Shown here: positions 11,440 to 23,406 of the stretch, in pieces | How positions within the stretch are numbered: the first letter of the stretch is position 1 | Layout: the number at the start of each line of letters is the position of its first letter | Assembly (NCBI GenBank): GCA_039000515.1 | Contig: JBCFYV010000001.1 | Coordinates: forward strand, 66,613,289-66,677,288 | Reading direction: 5' to 3' | Length of the DNA: 64,000 bases | Source of the DNA: Timema cristinae | Lineage: Eukaryota; Arthropoda; Insecta; Phasmatodea; Timematidae | Position numbers and translations under genes: made by a program | The notes under the pieces: model-generated | Seen by the model: only the letters and a program-made list of their open reading frames with translations | Databases searched by the model: none | Told to the model about the DNA's origin: nothing

Positions 11440-11630
11440 ATACATATATATATACACAAACCAATAAAAAAAATATTATTTATTTGGGAATTATATATAT
11501 ATATATATATATCTATATAAAATTCTCAAATAAATAATTAATATTTTTTTTCTTATATATATATATATATAAAATTCCCAAATAAATAATTAATATTTTT
11601 TTCCTTTAATTGGTTTTTCCCATTAGTGCA
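11440..11630. mobile_element. AT-rich fold-back element
   Basis: The left arm starts AACCAATAAAAAAAATATTA and continues into TTATTTGGGAATT. The right arm, read in reverse complement, starts AACCAATTAAAGGAAAAAAA and continues into TTATTTGGGAATT. A third partial arm and TA tracts lie between them. This looks like a MITE or fold-back element in the intron downstream of GRIP exon D. It has no coding capacity. Confidence 0.6.
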
Positions 11631-11999
11631 TAGAAAGCTAGACTGGTGGGTGGGACCAAAAGTAAACATAAAATATGTAAATCTGATTATTGTGTATCAC
11701 ATGTTTAGCGATTTGGCAATGTATCTACACTTCAATTGTTTGTGGTAAAGTAGTGCAGGTTGAAATGGGGTGCTAGGGTACTTGCCTAATACCTCTAGTA
11801 TTGTTGTGAAAAAATGCTGGCTTGCAATCATTGCTGCCTCCCTGGGGTGCACCTCATATCTCCCAGATTGGGATACGCCATAGTTTGAAGACCACTGCAT
11901 TAGGCACATATACTAAAATTATTGTAGCCAGCGTGAATCTCCAGTTGACAGCACAGTGCTTTGTTTAAAAACTATCTGTGTACGCTGTCCTAAAGTCCG

Positions 12000-12112
12000 T
12001 TCACCATAGGAATTGTTCTCTGAAAGACCTTTTTTCCTACCAGAAATCTATTATATAGTAGGATATTGTTAGGAAAAAAGACCTTTCAGAGAGTAATTCC
12101 TACCGTGAATGA
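12000..12112. repeat. 40-bp inverted repeat (hairpin) next to the exon D donor
   Basis: Arms 12001-12040 and about 12070-12109 are inverted copies with roughly six mismatches, sharing GGAAAAAAG, TTTCAGAGA and AATTCCTA. The loop is about 29 bases. In the GRIP transcript the hairpin begins about 10 nt downstream of the exon D 5' splice site. It looks like a short MITE-type insertion. Confidence 0.8.
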
Positions 12113-12123
12113 AGTATACGTAC

Positions 12124-12311
12124 CGTGATATCTTGCATTGCTGTTAGTCCTCCTCCTGCCATAATAAGCTTGGGACAAGGGAAGTATTTCCAATGTGACG
12201 ACGGTGGAAGATTGTAACAGCTCCATGACGTCACAGATTGATAAGCCACTACCTTCCACACGTGTTTCATCTACTGCCAGGATCTGGTCTCCCACATGGA
12301 GGGCACCACAT
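12124..12311 (-). CDS. Grip: GRIP homologue, exon D (C-terminal half of PDZ3)
   Basis: A 188-nt minus-strand exon. The acceptor is TATTGCATAG (complement at 12312-12321) and the donor is GTACGT (complement at 12118-12123). One base completes the codon split with exon C. The reading then runs CGALHVGDQILAVDETRVEG and on to TVVTLEILPLSQA, the second half of a PDZ domain (GLGF-distal helix and last strand), and then a basic RRRTNSN linker. GRIP scaffolds bind C-terminal tails of receptors through PDZ domains; the CGALHVGDxIL and LEILP strings are characteristic of PDZ3 in GRIP1/2. The acceptor has a weak pyrimidine tract, and a hAT element begins 37 bp upstream of it. Confidence 0.9.
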
Positions 12312-12348
12312 CTATGCAATACATACATGTGCCGGAGTACAATATGGT

Positions 12349-12356
12349 AAAATCAT
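12349..12356. repeat. 8-bp target-site duplication (AAAATCAT), left copy
   Basis: AAAATCAT precedes the CAGTGGCGGCTCGTC terminus here and follows the opposite terminus at 19310-19317. Eight bases is the hAT target duplication length. Confidence 0.9.
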
Positions 12357-13639
12357 CAGTGGCGGCTCGTCACTTTAGAAGCTGGAGGGCGCAGCCTGTT
12401 TAATTCATAAATTATTTCTAAATAATATATTTAAAAGAAGACACAAATTTCGGAATATGTTTTGCTAAATAGTCATTTAGTTAAACTCCAAAATTAATAT
12501 CACAAACAACATGGAAAGATAAAAAAAAACCTCCCCCAAAGGACGTAGATGTGTTGTAGAAACTGCAGCTGTGTAACGTGCATAAATATATAGGTATGTA
12601 TGTTTTCACTTTGTTCCATACAAAATTCAGGACATGGCCTACCTAATGATTTAAATTCTCTTTTTTGATCAAGAGTTAATCTTGCAATATTCTTTGCCTT
12701 AAGCGCCTGAATTGAACTATTCATATTAAGCCTAGTTCACAGAGAAGGAAAGAACAGAGCAACAGCCCCTAGGTTAAAAATGTTGCACTCCTTTTCGAGG
12801 CTTTACTCCTTCAACGTTGGGATCGCTAGGTGCGATCCCCAGTGACTACAGCGCAATCAAGTGAGCATTTTGTAAACGACTCACTTTAAACTCAAATGTA
12901 CTAGAAGGCAGATACAAAATATGAGCTCCTGTCGGCTGGCGGTCACCGAGAAAGCTTCAGGTAGCGCCCTCCTCCATCTCTAAACCCCCCCCCCCCCCTC
13001 GTCTTAAGTACCATAATCCCGCCACACAAATAAGTTTACTCTGACTGCACATTACAAAGAAAACTTAAAACACAATGAATCTTTTTTTTTTTAACTAAGG
13101 GACTGGCTGTCAACTGCAATTATTTATTAAGGAGCATTGAGAAGAATTGCAGACTTTTTAGAAATACCAATTTATTTAACAAGTGGTTAGATATTTTCTA
13201 ATATTGTTTTCAACAAAATGATGCTGAAAGTTCTGACTAATTAAATAGTTTAAATTTTAATTATAAAGTGATTTTTAAATGTGTGATATCTTCTATAGAA
13301 CCCCCAAATTGTGACCTTATCAAAACATGACTATTTGATAGAGGAAGGCTAGATACCATACCGTGTGGCCACCAATGCAGGTCTATAATATTTATTTGAG
13401 GCTATGTATTTAAAATCATTAATGTATACTTGAAATAATTTAAAAACTGGTAATTTCCCGGTGTAAATTAGAATTCCCACACTTAAGTAATTAAAGTTAA
13501 AACAAAAATATTGGGATGGTTTTAAATAGTTTTAAGGGTCTCTGTTATTTAAAATTGCGTAGTAAACACTGAAGTTAAATTATTGTATTTTGTGTGAGTA
13601 CTTATCTTAAAAGTTAGCAAGCTTTCCTTTATGAATTAC

Positions 13640-13990
13640 TAGCAATCCTGCACGGCATTGTCCGTGATCCCTTGTGGCATAAGAATTATATAGACATCCC
13701 CCCCCCCCCCCCCCCCCCCCCCCCCATGGTACCCGTATCTCTGAAACTTAATTCTAAAACAGAAAATATTTTCTTCAAAAATGTGTTTAAAATATCACAA
13801 TTAAAAAGATAATTGAAAATCTAAGAATCCTGCTTCAAGGTACAATCGGACCACCTTCCGTCCACCTATGTTAAAAAGGTCAGATCTCTGCGTGCTGTAG
13901 ATTTGGCTATCATCGCACACAAACAAACACACAGACAATCACTTCCTTTAATTATCATAAACTATGATGTAACATTGTGGCTTATAAAAT
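13640..13990. repeat. interspersed repeat fragment with a long poly-C tract
   Basis: A stretch starting TAGCAATCCTGCACGGCATT leads into an uninterrupted C run of about 35 bases (about 13700-13735), then AT-rich text with an ACACAGACA motif. The C run is likely to be of uncertain length. No coding potential. Confidence 0.5.
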
Positions 13991-15394
13991 ACGGCTATAG
14001 GCTATTCTAGTCAATTAAATTGATGTCACCTTTCATGGTAAACCGATTGTTGGCTACATAGATATTATTTTTATACGTGAGATACAAAATAAATAGGTAT
14101 CTCAAAATGATTTACTAGTTAACATATTTTGTTATTAAATGAATGGTTTTTAAATAGGAGCTAACGAGTATGAAACCATACACATAAATTTTAACGTTTT
14201 TTTATCATCACAAATTAAGATTATATACTTATTGGTTTTACCGTTCGATGTTTTAAATTTGCTGGCTATCTTGCATACAAGATAGAACGGAAATTTCACT
14301 GTAAACTTTGCATGAAAACATTAACAAAGTGTGATGCCAGCATGGAGTCATGGTATTATTATTAAATTATTCATAGGGCATATCTCAATAAAGGGCATGA
14401 TGACTTAAGGAATCTCAAATCCCCTACAGATATGTTCACACACATTTCCTAGAAACATTTATTGAGCGATTTCCTTATGTCGAACACAAAGACGGTATTG
14501 TACATATAATGTTAGGAAAGGCACTGAAGAAAATAAGGATAATATAGCCTCATTAACTGAGGCAATGCAAAAAGCACAATCTATTTTGCACAAAGCCACC
14601 TCCTTAAAGTTAGAATCCACAATCACATGTTGTGGACTGCAAAGGAGAATATTTAATGTTTAGGGAAACAGACGCAGAAAATATGGAACATATTACACCA
14701 ATAATCTCATCTCATTGAGTGAAATTTGGAGAGTTGAGTACTTGTGAATTTAAGCTGATTTTGATCCCAATTAAATGTAATAAATTAACTGTGTTTTGAC
14801 ATATTTCTATGAATCTAGACTCTGGTCTCCAAATTAATATTTGTAGCGTGTTGCATTTTGAAATGTTGAAATAATGTAAGGAATTATAAGTAGTAGTATT
14901 GAATGATTGTGATCGTTTTACAAACAAAACCAGCTGTTTGGCTTAAGCTTTAGGTTAACAACTTTGGTTTTTAAATAGTAGGCTTGGATAGTAGGTATGT
15001 TTCAATAAAACACTTTAGTTGTTAAAGTGTGTAAAAGCTCAAATATGCATCAGTTTCTAACTAAACACACTTCATAAGACTATATAAATATAGTTTATAG
15101 GTTAAAAATAAATACAATATCCAAATTATGACTGTATAAACTCAAAAACTTACATAAGTGGCCAATATAATATTTACTACTTTTTGCATCTTAAATTGCG
15201 ATTATTTTACTCCGTAGTGCCATTGAGCCTTTAGTTGAAAGTAGTTTTAAGAATGTATAGAAATGTGTTTGCACCATTGAAGCGTATAAGACTATGATTT
15301 GTGCTCATCTTTACGTAAATAGACACTTTTTACTTTCTCTCGACACCTTGAAAAGAAAAGTACTTTGCTCGTAAGAAAGATCCAAATGTTGATA

Positions 15395-15855
15395 ATTGTA
15401 AACCCCCCTCCCCCCGAAACGGTGTTGGTTTTCGATGCCGTCTACCTGTATGTCTACATTCAGAACTAAAGCCGACATCATTTTACTGATCAGGCTAAAA
15501 CTTAGTATATATATATATGGTTTTATAAGGTTCCCTAGAGGAGTTTTGGGAGTTAGATATCTTACCCTATAATTGAGGGTAGTTTAGTAAAGGTAAAAAA
15601 GAGAGAAAACAAGCTATCTCGAAATCTATTGTAACGATTTTTATTAAATTTCGTATCTGGGCAATGTTTATCATTATAAATTAATCATCCCATAAACATA
15701 AATTTAAGGGTAATTTACATAAGTAAATATTGCCAATTTTAATCATATATTTGGAAGTATTTGAAACACGAAATAACTCAATATTGTAAGATTGTAACAA
15801 AATTAAAATTAAAAAAAAAAACCTTTACTTGAAATATATTTTTATAAAACCAATA
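15395..15855 (-). repeat. second AT-rich interspersed repeat family, inverted copy
   Basis: Read on the minus strand it contains TTGGTTTTATAAAAATATAT near its start and the AATTTAATAAAAATCGTTAC-like block. It ends toward the complement of the region with GACGG and CACCGTTTCGGGG. These correspond in order to the repeats at 3085-3535 and 3575-4110. Confidence 0.6.
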
Positions 15856-17414
15856 TTACGTAAGGATTTTTTTCATTACTTTGACCCCTGCTACTCCCCA
15901 AATCTCCCTACTTAAGGAATTGTAATATTTCTCGTTTCCTCCTCTCCCCTGATTGATCTTACGTAATTTTCTTAAAATTTGGTAAATTATATTATTTTAG
16001 ACAAAAGGATTCGTGATGGGAAATTATAAAATATTTATCACAGTAAAATTAGGTTTAAAACAACATAAATAAATGACAGTTTATAGTTATGTATAGCTGT
16101 GTACGTCTATAGGCAATGATTCAGCGCCATCTGTCGTCGCTAGGTGCAACCTTTTTGACTGCGCGTCTGTAAAAGTGTTTTTTTAGATTTTGTCTAACCA
16201 TAAACATTTATAAAATCCTTAGTTAAGATGGAATCTGCCCACCACCACGAAAACTTAAGAAATTTCTGATCACTCCCACCCAAAAAATCCTTACGTAATT
16301 CTTGAAAGGTCCCCAGCTTCCAAGCCATTGGCAAATATTAAAAAAAAAATTAGGTCTCAGAAAACAGGAGTTTATAATTCGTCTTTTCGATGAAAATATG
16401 TAAAATCTGTAAAATATGAATAGTAAACAATACGTTTCTTTCATTTATGCCTCTTGGTGGAATGTGATGGCCATTTTTTCCATCATGTTTCTGTAAAAAT
16501 GTATATTATCTGGTTTCACAAATATTACAAGTTTTAAGTAAATGTTTCCATTTTTAGACAAAATAGAGAGAAAGTCGGTTTGGTGCACCATACCATTTAA
16601 ATATTGAGGCTAATTATTAGCCTTAATAATATGGACACAAGTTAATATTATACAACTTATAAATCTGTTTGTAGTTTCGTCTTAGTAGATACCAAAACTA
16701 ATATCATAGAAGAATCATCTATTGAAAACATTTATATAAAGTTAATTTCAGCCAAATAGTCCATTTCAACTGCTATTTAAAAATAATATATCTAAATATT
16801 AGAAGTATAAAGCACAAATATAAGGATTTATTATGTTTTCGCTCTTATATTAAACTAAATATTGATTTAATAATATTAACATGAATCTGGATATACTGGG
16901 ATGAGACATTATTGCTTTCAATTCCAAACTACAGGGCCAATTATGCCCGTAGAGACAATAAATTAGGTGAGGGAGCTTGTGGTTTTGTTAGAAGAGCTTA
17001 ATGGTTTCAAACATGGACATTTGAAACTTTTAGTAAAGGTTCCTTATTGGCTATAGACCAGAGATAAGACAGAATTTTGTGAAATTCAACCACCTTTAAG
17101 AAATACAATTTTAATTGTATGTAAATATTGTTATATTATAGTAAAATAATCTTATACTGAGAGAGTTTTCAGTTTAATTTTTTTAAATATTTATTTCTAT
17201 TCCTCTTTACTAAAATAATAAGAGATATTTAATTTTCCATACAGTCACGAGAAGGTGTTGGACAATTGTAATTGGACAAAACATTATGAGCTTTTTGTTG
17301 TGCAATCCTAACGCGCGTTTAGGGAGATAAGCTTCATTTTCAGACTTGATTTTATTATAAACTGATTTAAAACCGATTTGCTAACTTTCATTGCACATTA
17401 ATATAAAATAATAC

Positions 17415-17636
17415 TGAAACTTAGTACCCTTTCGAGCTATACGCTTATGGGTTAGGATTTGAGAAGTTTAGATATATAGGACGTGAACCCACATTTGCGC
17501 GGAGGGAGAGTGGAAAACCATTTAGGGAAAACCACCCCAGTTCAACTGAGCGAGATTCTAACCTAGGTCTCCCCGTCCTCGGCAGTCTAGCTCAACATGA
17601 AACTAGTGCGTTAGCTAACTATGCCACCAAGGTGGG
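17415..17636 (-). mobile_element. tRNA-derived SINE (family A), minus strand
   Basis: On the minus strand it starts with a tRNA-like head (CCTTGGTGGCATAGTTAGCT is the A-box region) and a B box degraded to GGTTAGAATCTC. The family body follows (GTTTTCCACTCTCCCTCC, CGCAAATGTGGGTTCA) and the tail is degraded. Moderately diverged from the copy at 24748-25001. Confidence 0.75.
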
Positions 17637-17883
17637 TATTAGTATAAGATAATGTTGAATATAATCATTCCAGTGCTTAAAATAAGGGGGTTTTACCGAT
17701 ACCAAATATATACTTAGGAGAAACTTTCCATTGTATGTTCCATGCTTTTAACTTTTTATTTTAGATAATAAAGTAGATATCACTTGTGTATTTTGTTTGT
17801 ATTAATTTGACAACAACATGTAAAAATAAATGCAACCTTTACAACTTAAGTATTTAATTTTAATTACTGATATATTTTGTGCG

Positions 17884-18355
17884 CTATGTCTTACTTCCCA
17901 TTACAGCTATCCGCGTATTTACTCCTAAGGACACGCCTCGGTGGCGTAGTTGGCTAACGCGCTTGTCGTGTTGAGCTCGACTGCTGAGGACGGGGAGATC
18001 GAGGTTCGAATCTCGGTCGGGTGAACTGGGGTGGTTTTTCCTAAATGGTTCTCTACTCTCCCTCCACGCAAATACGGGTTCACTTACTCTAAATCAACCT
18101 TCCCAATTCCTAATCCATTAGCGTAGTTAGTACTTAAAGTGTATAACCCGAACGGGTAGTAAGACGCGGTGCTAAATATTATTAATATTATAATACTCCT
18201 AAGGATAAGGAAGGAGGAAGGTAAAATGTTTGGGAAATGTGCCCGTATTTGCGTTGAAGGAGAATTATAAGCATATTAGGAAAAACACTCTCAGTACACT
18301 CCATCGGGATTCGAACACTGATACCCTAGTTATTTGCAGTCCAGTCTAACGAAGA
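17884..18355 (-). mobile_element. older family A SINE (minus) split by a younger SINE
   Basis: The left piece 17884-17931 is the complement of a family A tail. The right piece from about 18194 to 18355 is the complement of the body and B box (GGTTCGAATCCCGATGG on its minus strand is GATTCGAAC-type in the plus text). The two pieces become one SINE if the insertion at 17932-18193 and one copy of the duplication are removed. SINE-in-SINE insertion. Confidence 0.7.
17932..18193 (+). mobile_element. tRNA-derived SINE (family A) with 12-bp TSD
   Basis: The head has an A box (TGGCGTAGTTGGCTAACGCG) and a B box (GGTTCGAATCTC), the internal Pol III promoter of tRNA genes. Then comes the body and a tail with ATAACCCGAACGGGTAGTAA followed by an AT-rich run. 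TACTCCTAAGGA flanks it at 17920-17931 and 18194-18205, showing target-primed retroposition. It is among the best preserved copies. Confidence 0.92.
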
Positions 18356-19260
18356 AGGGAATCCTAAAGAATGGTGACCGCAGAATCTGGTCACAAAATA
18401 TTTAATAATTCATTTACAAGTGCATTTCCAAGACTAGTGTCTCTTACGTTTAAACTGTAGAAGTACTGGCATTGTATATTTGGGTCCAACACTCAATTGT
18501 TTGAAAAGTTTTGGTCAATAAAAGGGGGGTGAGGCGGGGCTAAGGGATTACCGCTACCTGGACTATTGTACTCGGAGAGACAGCAATTCTTAGCTTGTCT
18601 TTCTCACGAGGAACATTTTGCTAGTGAGTTGTTTTAAAGAATTCTCACTTGGAAGCGCTGTTATCACTGGACATTTTAAGTTCTACCTGACTCGAGGAGC
18701 GCAACAAATCTCCCGTAAGACTGTGTATCTGTTATTTCTTTGTCTGTGGCCTAGTTACAAAAAAATATTAAAACATATAGCTCAAATAAACATGATCCTG
18801 AAATAACCCTACATAATATTATTATAAACACACACGCCACACACATCCTCAAGATGCAGGAGCACGCAGGATGACTGACAACAAGTGTTGCTAGTTCACG
18901 CTATACACATTTCATTAGGGCGCGTAATAATAAGGGAGTGCGCCTTCAAAAGAAGAATAAGCAATGCTAGCTAGCTAGCTATAGCAGGAGGAGGACAACG
19001 GGTTAAGGGACGGAAGGTTTGGTCTTACTATGTCAGGCGCTGACCGTAGCGCGCCTGAATGCATGCCATTTGAAGATAAGAGGTGGGAAGGTTTGGTTTC
19101 CAATATCAGGCGCTGACCGCCTCGCGCCCGACCGCATGCCATTTTAAAAACATTGCCTGCTGTTACTTAAACCAAAAACATATTTTTCTTGAAACTATTA
19201 TGGCAAGATAAAAATTGTCGTGAGAGTGCGAATAATAACTTTAAAAGGAACTGGGGATTC
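18356..19260. other. Interior of the 12357-19309 hAT insertion, no gene
   Basis: Contains two partial direct copies of a block with GGAAGGTTTGGT and TCAGGCGCTGACCG at about 19010-19085 and 19088-19145. The 62-codon frame at 18618-18806 is unsupported. Confidence 0.5.
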
Positions 19261-19317
19261 GTGGGGTTGGGGGCGCGCGCCTCCGCGCCTTAGGGACGAG
19301 CCGCCCCTGAAAATCAT

Positions 19318-20153
19318 GATACTTGAGACTCATGTTTACCTTTACTTCAATCTAAACTCATTTTATAAGTCCGATAGCGAGGCGTCGGGTTAGGGAGTAT
19401 AATCTCAGCTATACAAAAAGGTTTTGACAAAGGAGATAAACATCCCTTTACGTAAAAAAGATATGAAATTGAAATTTTAATGGTCTTTTTTTAAAGCATA
19501 GTGACATATTATCAAGAGCACGAAGCAAAGGTGTCAGTTCCAATTGACAAGATAGCCTGATGCCTTTTCGCGTAGTGCACCCGGAGAATCAAGCCTGTGG
19601 GGAGCTAGGAGGGTAATCCACGCGCAACTGTTCATCTTAGCCACTAAAGGCGACCAGTAAGGTATCTCCGAATCATGAGTGTTACATTCTGATCATATAA
19701 ATTCGGTTTCAAAGTTTTATTTCAGTGTAGATCAGTGGTGAATTCTGACCTCAGAATAAGGGCATGCGTTCGTGAGGGACTGATGAAGCGGGGGTCCAGG
19801 AACTTTTGAAATTTTTTGTTGAAAAAGTTACATTTTATATAAGTATTGTAGATACATTTTGAAAATAACCACTTCATAATCGCAGGGTTATTAGGTTGGA
19901 AAACGTCCGGTTTACGGAGACTTCAATCTTTAATTAAGACCCATATACTTTATCTCTCTAACACAATGCATAACATAGTTCTAACTCTCAATAGCCATAT
20001 ATCACTCTTTAAAATAAAATAGCTTTATACCACTATAAAGTTAAATTACAAATGGTTGGATGAACAAATTAATATAATAACTAAAACAAATGAAACGCAA
20101 TACACGTCATACTCACAAAATAACTGTAAGCGTGGCGTGGCCAGACTGAATAA
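19318..20153. other. Intronic DNA, no recognised feature
   Basis: Lies between the right TSD of the 6.95-kb hAT insertion and the 52-bp minisatellite. I see no gene, tRNA-like core or repeat that I recognise. Confidence 0.5.
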
Positions 20154-20406
20154 TAGCGTTGAGACTACCGCATGCATCACTGCCCCTCTAGACTAGCGTG
20201 CCTGGTAGCGTTGAGACTACCGCATGCATCACTGCCCCTCTAGACTAGCGTGCCTGGTAGCGTTGAGACTACCGCATGCATCACTACCCCTCTAGACTAG
20301 CGTGCCTGGTAGCGTTGAGACTACCGCATGCATCACTACCCCTCTAGACTAGCGTGCCTGGTAGCGTTGAGACTACCGCATGCATCACTGCCCCTCTAGA
20401 CTAACG
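20154..20406. repeat. 52-bp minisatellite, left part
   Basis: Copies start at 20154, 20206, 20258, 20310 and 20362 with TAGCGTTGAGACTACCGCAT. The last is cut after 45 bp by the hAT at 20407. The array resumes at 25314. Copies differ by one or two bases. Confidence 0.95.
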
Positions 20407-21485
20407 TAGTGATGGGCACAATCGAGTAAAAATAATCGAGTACTCGATTGTGTTGTGTAATCGGTGGATTCGATTCTTCCGGGATTACTCGAGTAACTTT
20501 ACTCGGTTCGTGTTATTCTTTTATTTTCTCTTTTCTTACCAGCTAAGTGAGAATCGACCTTATAGACTGGACGGTTTACCATGCTATTTACATTTAAAAT
20601 ATATGTTCCCTTAGAGCTCATTTTTCACCAACAGTATATGCTGCTACGCAAAAATGACCCTTTATGGTTTAAATGTTGCACATGCGTTTTCAATACAAAA
20701 TACTCGCAGATGTAAAGTACACAATCGAAAAGCATGCTAACTAAGGTTATAACATTTCCGATTCTTTTTAAAAGTACTCGATGAAAGTTACTCGATTCTT
20801 TTTACTCGCACCTCGGCAGTCTTATTTCCACAATCGCATATAAAGAAACCAATTATTGTCTTTCTTAATTTATTGATTATAATTTCTCCTCACTAAAATA
20901 TGATTATTTATTAAAAGAAACTAATTAGAGTACCTTAAGTTACAAAATAAATAAAAATAAAAACATACCTTAATATTTATGATGCGTTGATGATTCTCTA
21001 AAGTGTGTGTATAGTTAATTTCTAGGATGACTTCATTATTTTGATGTTGAAGTCTCAGGGCTGCGGTCATGAGTTTGATTCCTTTATATTTAAATAATTA
21101 GTGTGTTAACTTCCAATCCCTGTCTAGTTCACTTCACATGCTTTTCTACGTATGTTTAAGATATATAAAAAAATAATATAAAATATATATTTTAAACAAC
21201 GTTTTCTAAACCAATCACCAACACATTATGTTTATTTTTAAAGTCACATAAATTTAAATTGTATTAAAATATATCACTAAGTAAATTCGCAATACCAAAG
21301 GTTTTTCAAATCAAGTTAAATAAAATAGCCACTTAAGTTTAATATAATGTTTCCTAGCAAAACTTATTTCGTCACAAATTATATTGGCGTAGCTAAAAAG
21401 TAATAAAATAAGAACAAGAGTAATACATAATAAAAAAAACTGCTTTAGAGAAATATCAAAATGTTTGTGTACCTACTAAACTATT

Positions 21486-23406
21486 TCACAAATTTGTATT
21501 TAAAAAAACAAGCATATCTAATTTGGTTGACGTTAATCGGTTTCTTCTTTCACTTAAGATCTGCCCCGCTTTCGAAAAAATTCGTTCTGAGGGAACTGAC
21601 GTAGCAGGCACACACAAATGTTTTTTAGCGAGAATGTACAGTTCTGGACAAGAATTTTGTTGACTAGCCCAATAATTTAAGGGATTACTTTTCCTGTCTT
21701 CGTGGGGCTTTTCATAGTATTGCCTCAACATTATTGTGCTACTGCTAATGGGTGTAGATTTTGTTCGTACATTTGACAACTTTTGGTCAAACAGACTCCA
21801 AATAGGATTGTTTGACTCAGTTGTTGGTTCCGTCGCACTTCCGCCACTCACTATCACCTCCTCTTCCACTTGGTTCCGTCACACTTCCGCCAATCGCTAT
21901 CACCTCCTCTTCCACTTGGTTACGTCTACAAAGAGACGCTAAATCTTCACTAACCCAATTGTGGGCTGTTGCTGCATTATTCTCAACACCAAAAGCGGTC
22001 TTCTTAAACCTAGGGTCTAATATTGTTCCCATTGCAACAATCTTCTTTGTTTCTAGTGGTGCAAGCCTTCGGAGCAGCCCATCACTCAAACCTTGTTGTA
22101 ATGCTATGGCGGTTTCACATGTTGGTGATAGATTTCTTATTAAATGTTGCACCCCTCGCACAATAGGTATCACTTTTGACACTGTTGGGTAGGACTCGCC
22201 TGACAATTCAGCTGTCATAAGCTCCATTGGTTTCAAAAGAGGGATACACTGTTCAAGAATATCCCATTCCACTGCACTGAGAGCTGCAGGAGAATTAGGA
22301 AGTGATACTAGGGCGGCCGAGATCTGTTCCTTCAAAGACAACAGTCTTTCGAGCATCACTAGCGTGGAGTTCCACCTAGTGGATACGTCTTGTTTTAGCT
22401 TGAGTTCTGGCAGCCCCATTTGATGTTGAATATTTCGAAGCTTATCACCTGAAACAATGCTAGTTTTGAAATGGGTCACCATTCCTCTGCATTTCTTTAA
22501 AATGCCATCTAGAGCTAAATTTGATTTGAGTGCATCTTGGACCACAAGATTAAGAGTGTGTGCTACACATGGCAAGTGCGGAATTTTCAATCTGTCAACG
22601 GCATTCTTCATATTGGCCGCATTGTCAGTCACAATGGCCACCACCTTACTTTTCACACTAAACTCATTCATAATCTCAAGAATGTTGGAGGCGATGTGTT
22701 CCCCTGTGTGACTGCCAACAACTTGCCTAGTGGCTAGCACAAGAGAATATAGCTCATCATTAAATATGCAATGCGCTGTCACAGTAATGAAACCTTTGGT
22801 ATTCGCAGAGGTCCAAGTGTCGGTTGACAAAGCGACAAACGATGTTCCTTCAAGAATCATTTTCACCTTAACGCGGCACTTTTCTAGTACTGGGGGGAAA
22901 ATTGTCCTGGACAATGTTTTTCTGCTCGGAATCTCATAGCGGCTGTCTAACGCTTTAACAAAAGCTTTAAAACCTCTATTTTCAACGATTGAAAGAGGTT
23001 GAAAATCAACAGCAATCATTTCAGCAAGAGTTTGATCAATATGGTTTCTCCTAACCTCGGGTATCTGCTGACGTCGAAAAGCCCCCGCCAACGAGATTTG
23101 TCTCGGCCTCTTTGCTAGGACAATTCCTTCATTAGACGTCCCAGCAGAGGTTTCTGATGTGGTTGCTCGGTCATCAAGTCTTGTAGTTTGGATTGACGTC
23201 GATGGTAAATCTGGATCACCCTCTATCACATCCAAAAGTGTCGTCGAGTCACGAAGAGTTGGGTGATTTCTTTTTAAATGGCCATGCAAGTTAGTAGTAT
23301 TTCCATGGTTCTTATATTCTTTTTTACACACTGAACATTCCACTGTATTGTTTTCTTTTTTCACAAAGAATTCCCACACTACTGACTTTTTCCGCCCTCG
23401 AACCAT
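21486..23406 (-). pseudogene. hAT transposase (BED zinc finger, hAT core, dimerisation domain), frame broken
   Basis: The likely start is ATG 23406 (MVRGRKKSVVWEFFVKKENN); an open frame extends upstream but looks non-coding. A BED finger follows (CSVCKKEYKNH, HGHLKRNH). The hAT core comes next: STDTWTS with the first aspartate, IVTDNAANMK with the second, PCVAHTLNLV with the conserved C-x2-H, and DVSTRWNS. The C-terminal dimerisation region is SVPSERIFSKAG with LSERRNRL. The main frame ends at 21817 because a 46-bp segment (21874-21919) is repeated in tandem at 21828-21873, which shifts the frame; the rest continues in the frame 21869-21486. No other break is evident. The enzyme would excise and insert the element; as it stands the product lacks the dimerisation end. 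Confidence 0.92.

Larger units (their letters stand above)
12357..19309. mobile_element. 6.95-kb hAT-type insertion with 15-bp TIRs and 8-bp TSD
   Basis: The left terminus is CAGTGGCGGCTCGTC; the right, in reverse complement, is CAGGGGCGGCTCGTC, a 15-bp TIR with one mismatch. AAAATCAT flanks both sides. The first 160 bp are nearly the same as 38249-38410, where a hAT transposase C-terminus follows, which supports the hAT assignment. I see no transposase here; the interior holds other repeats (SINEs at 17.4-18.3 kb, an inverted AT-rich repeat at 15.4-15.9 kb, poly-C at about 13700, and two copies of a GC-rich block with TCAGGCGCTGACCG at 19.02-19.15 kb). It is probably a non-autonomous or internally replaced derivative. 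It lies in the intron between GRIP exons C and D. Confidence 0.85.
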
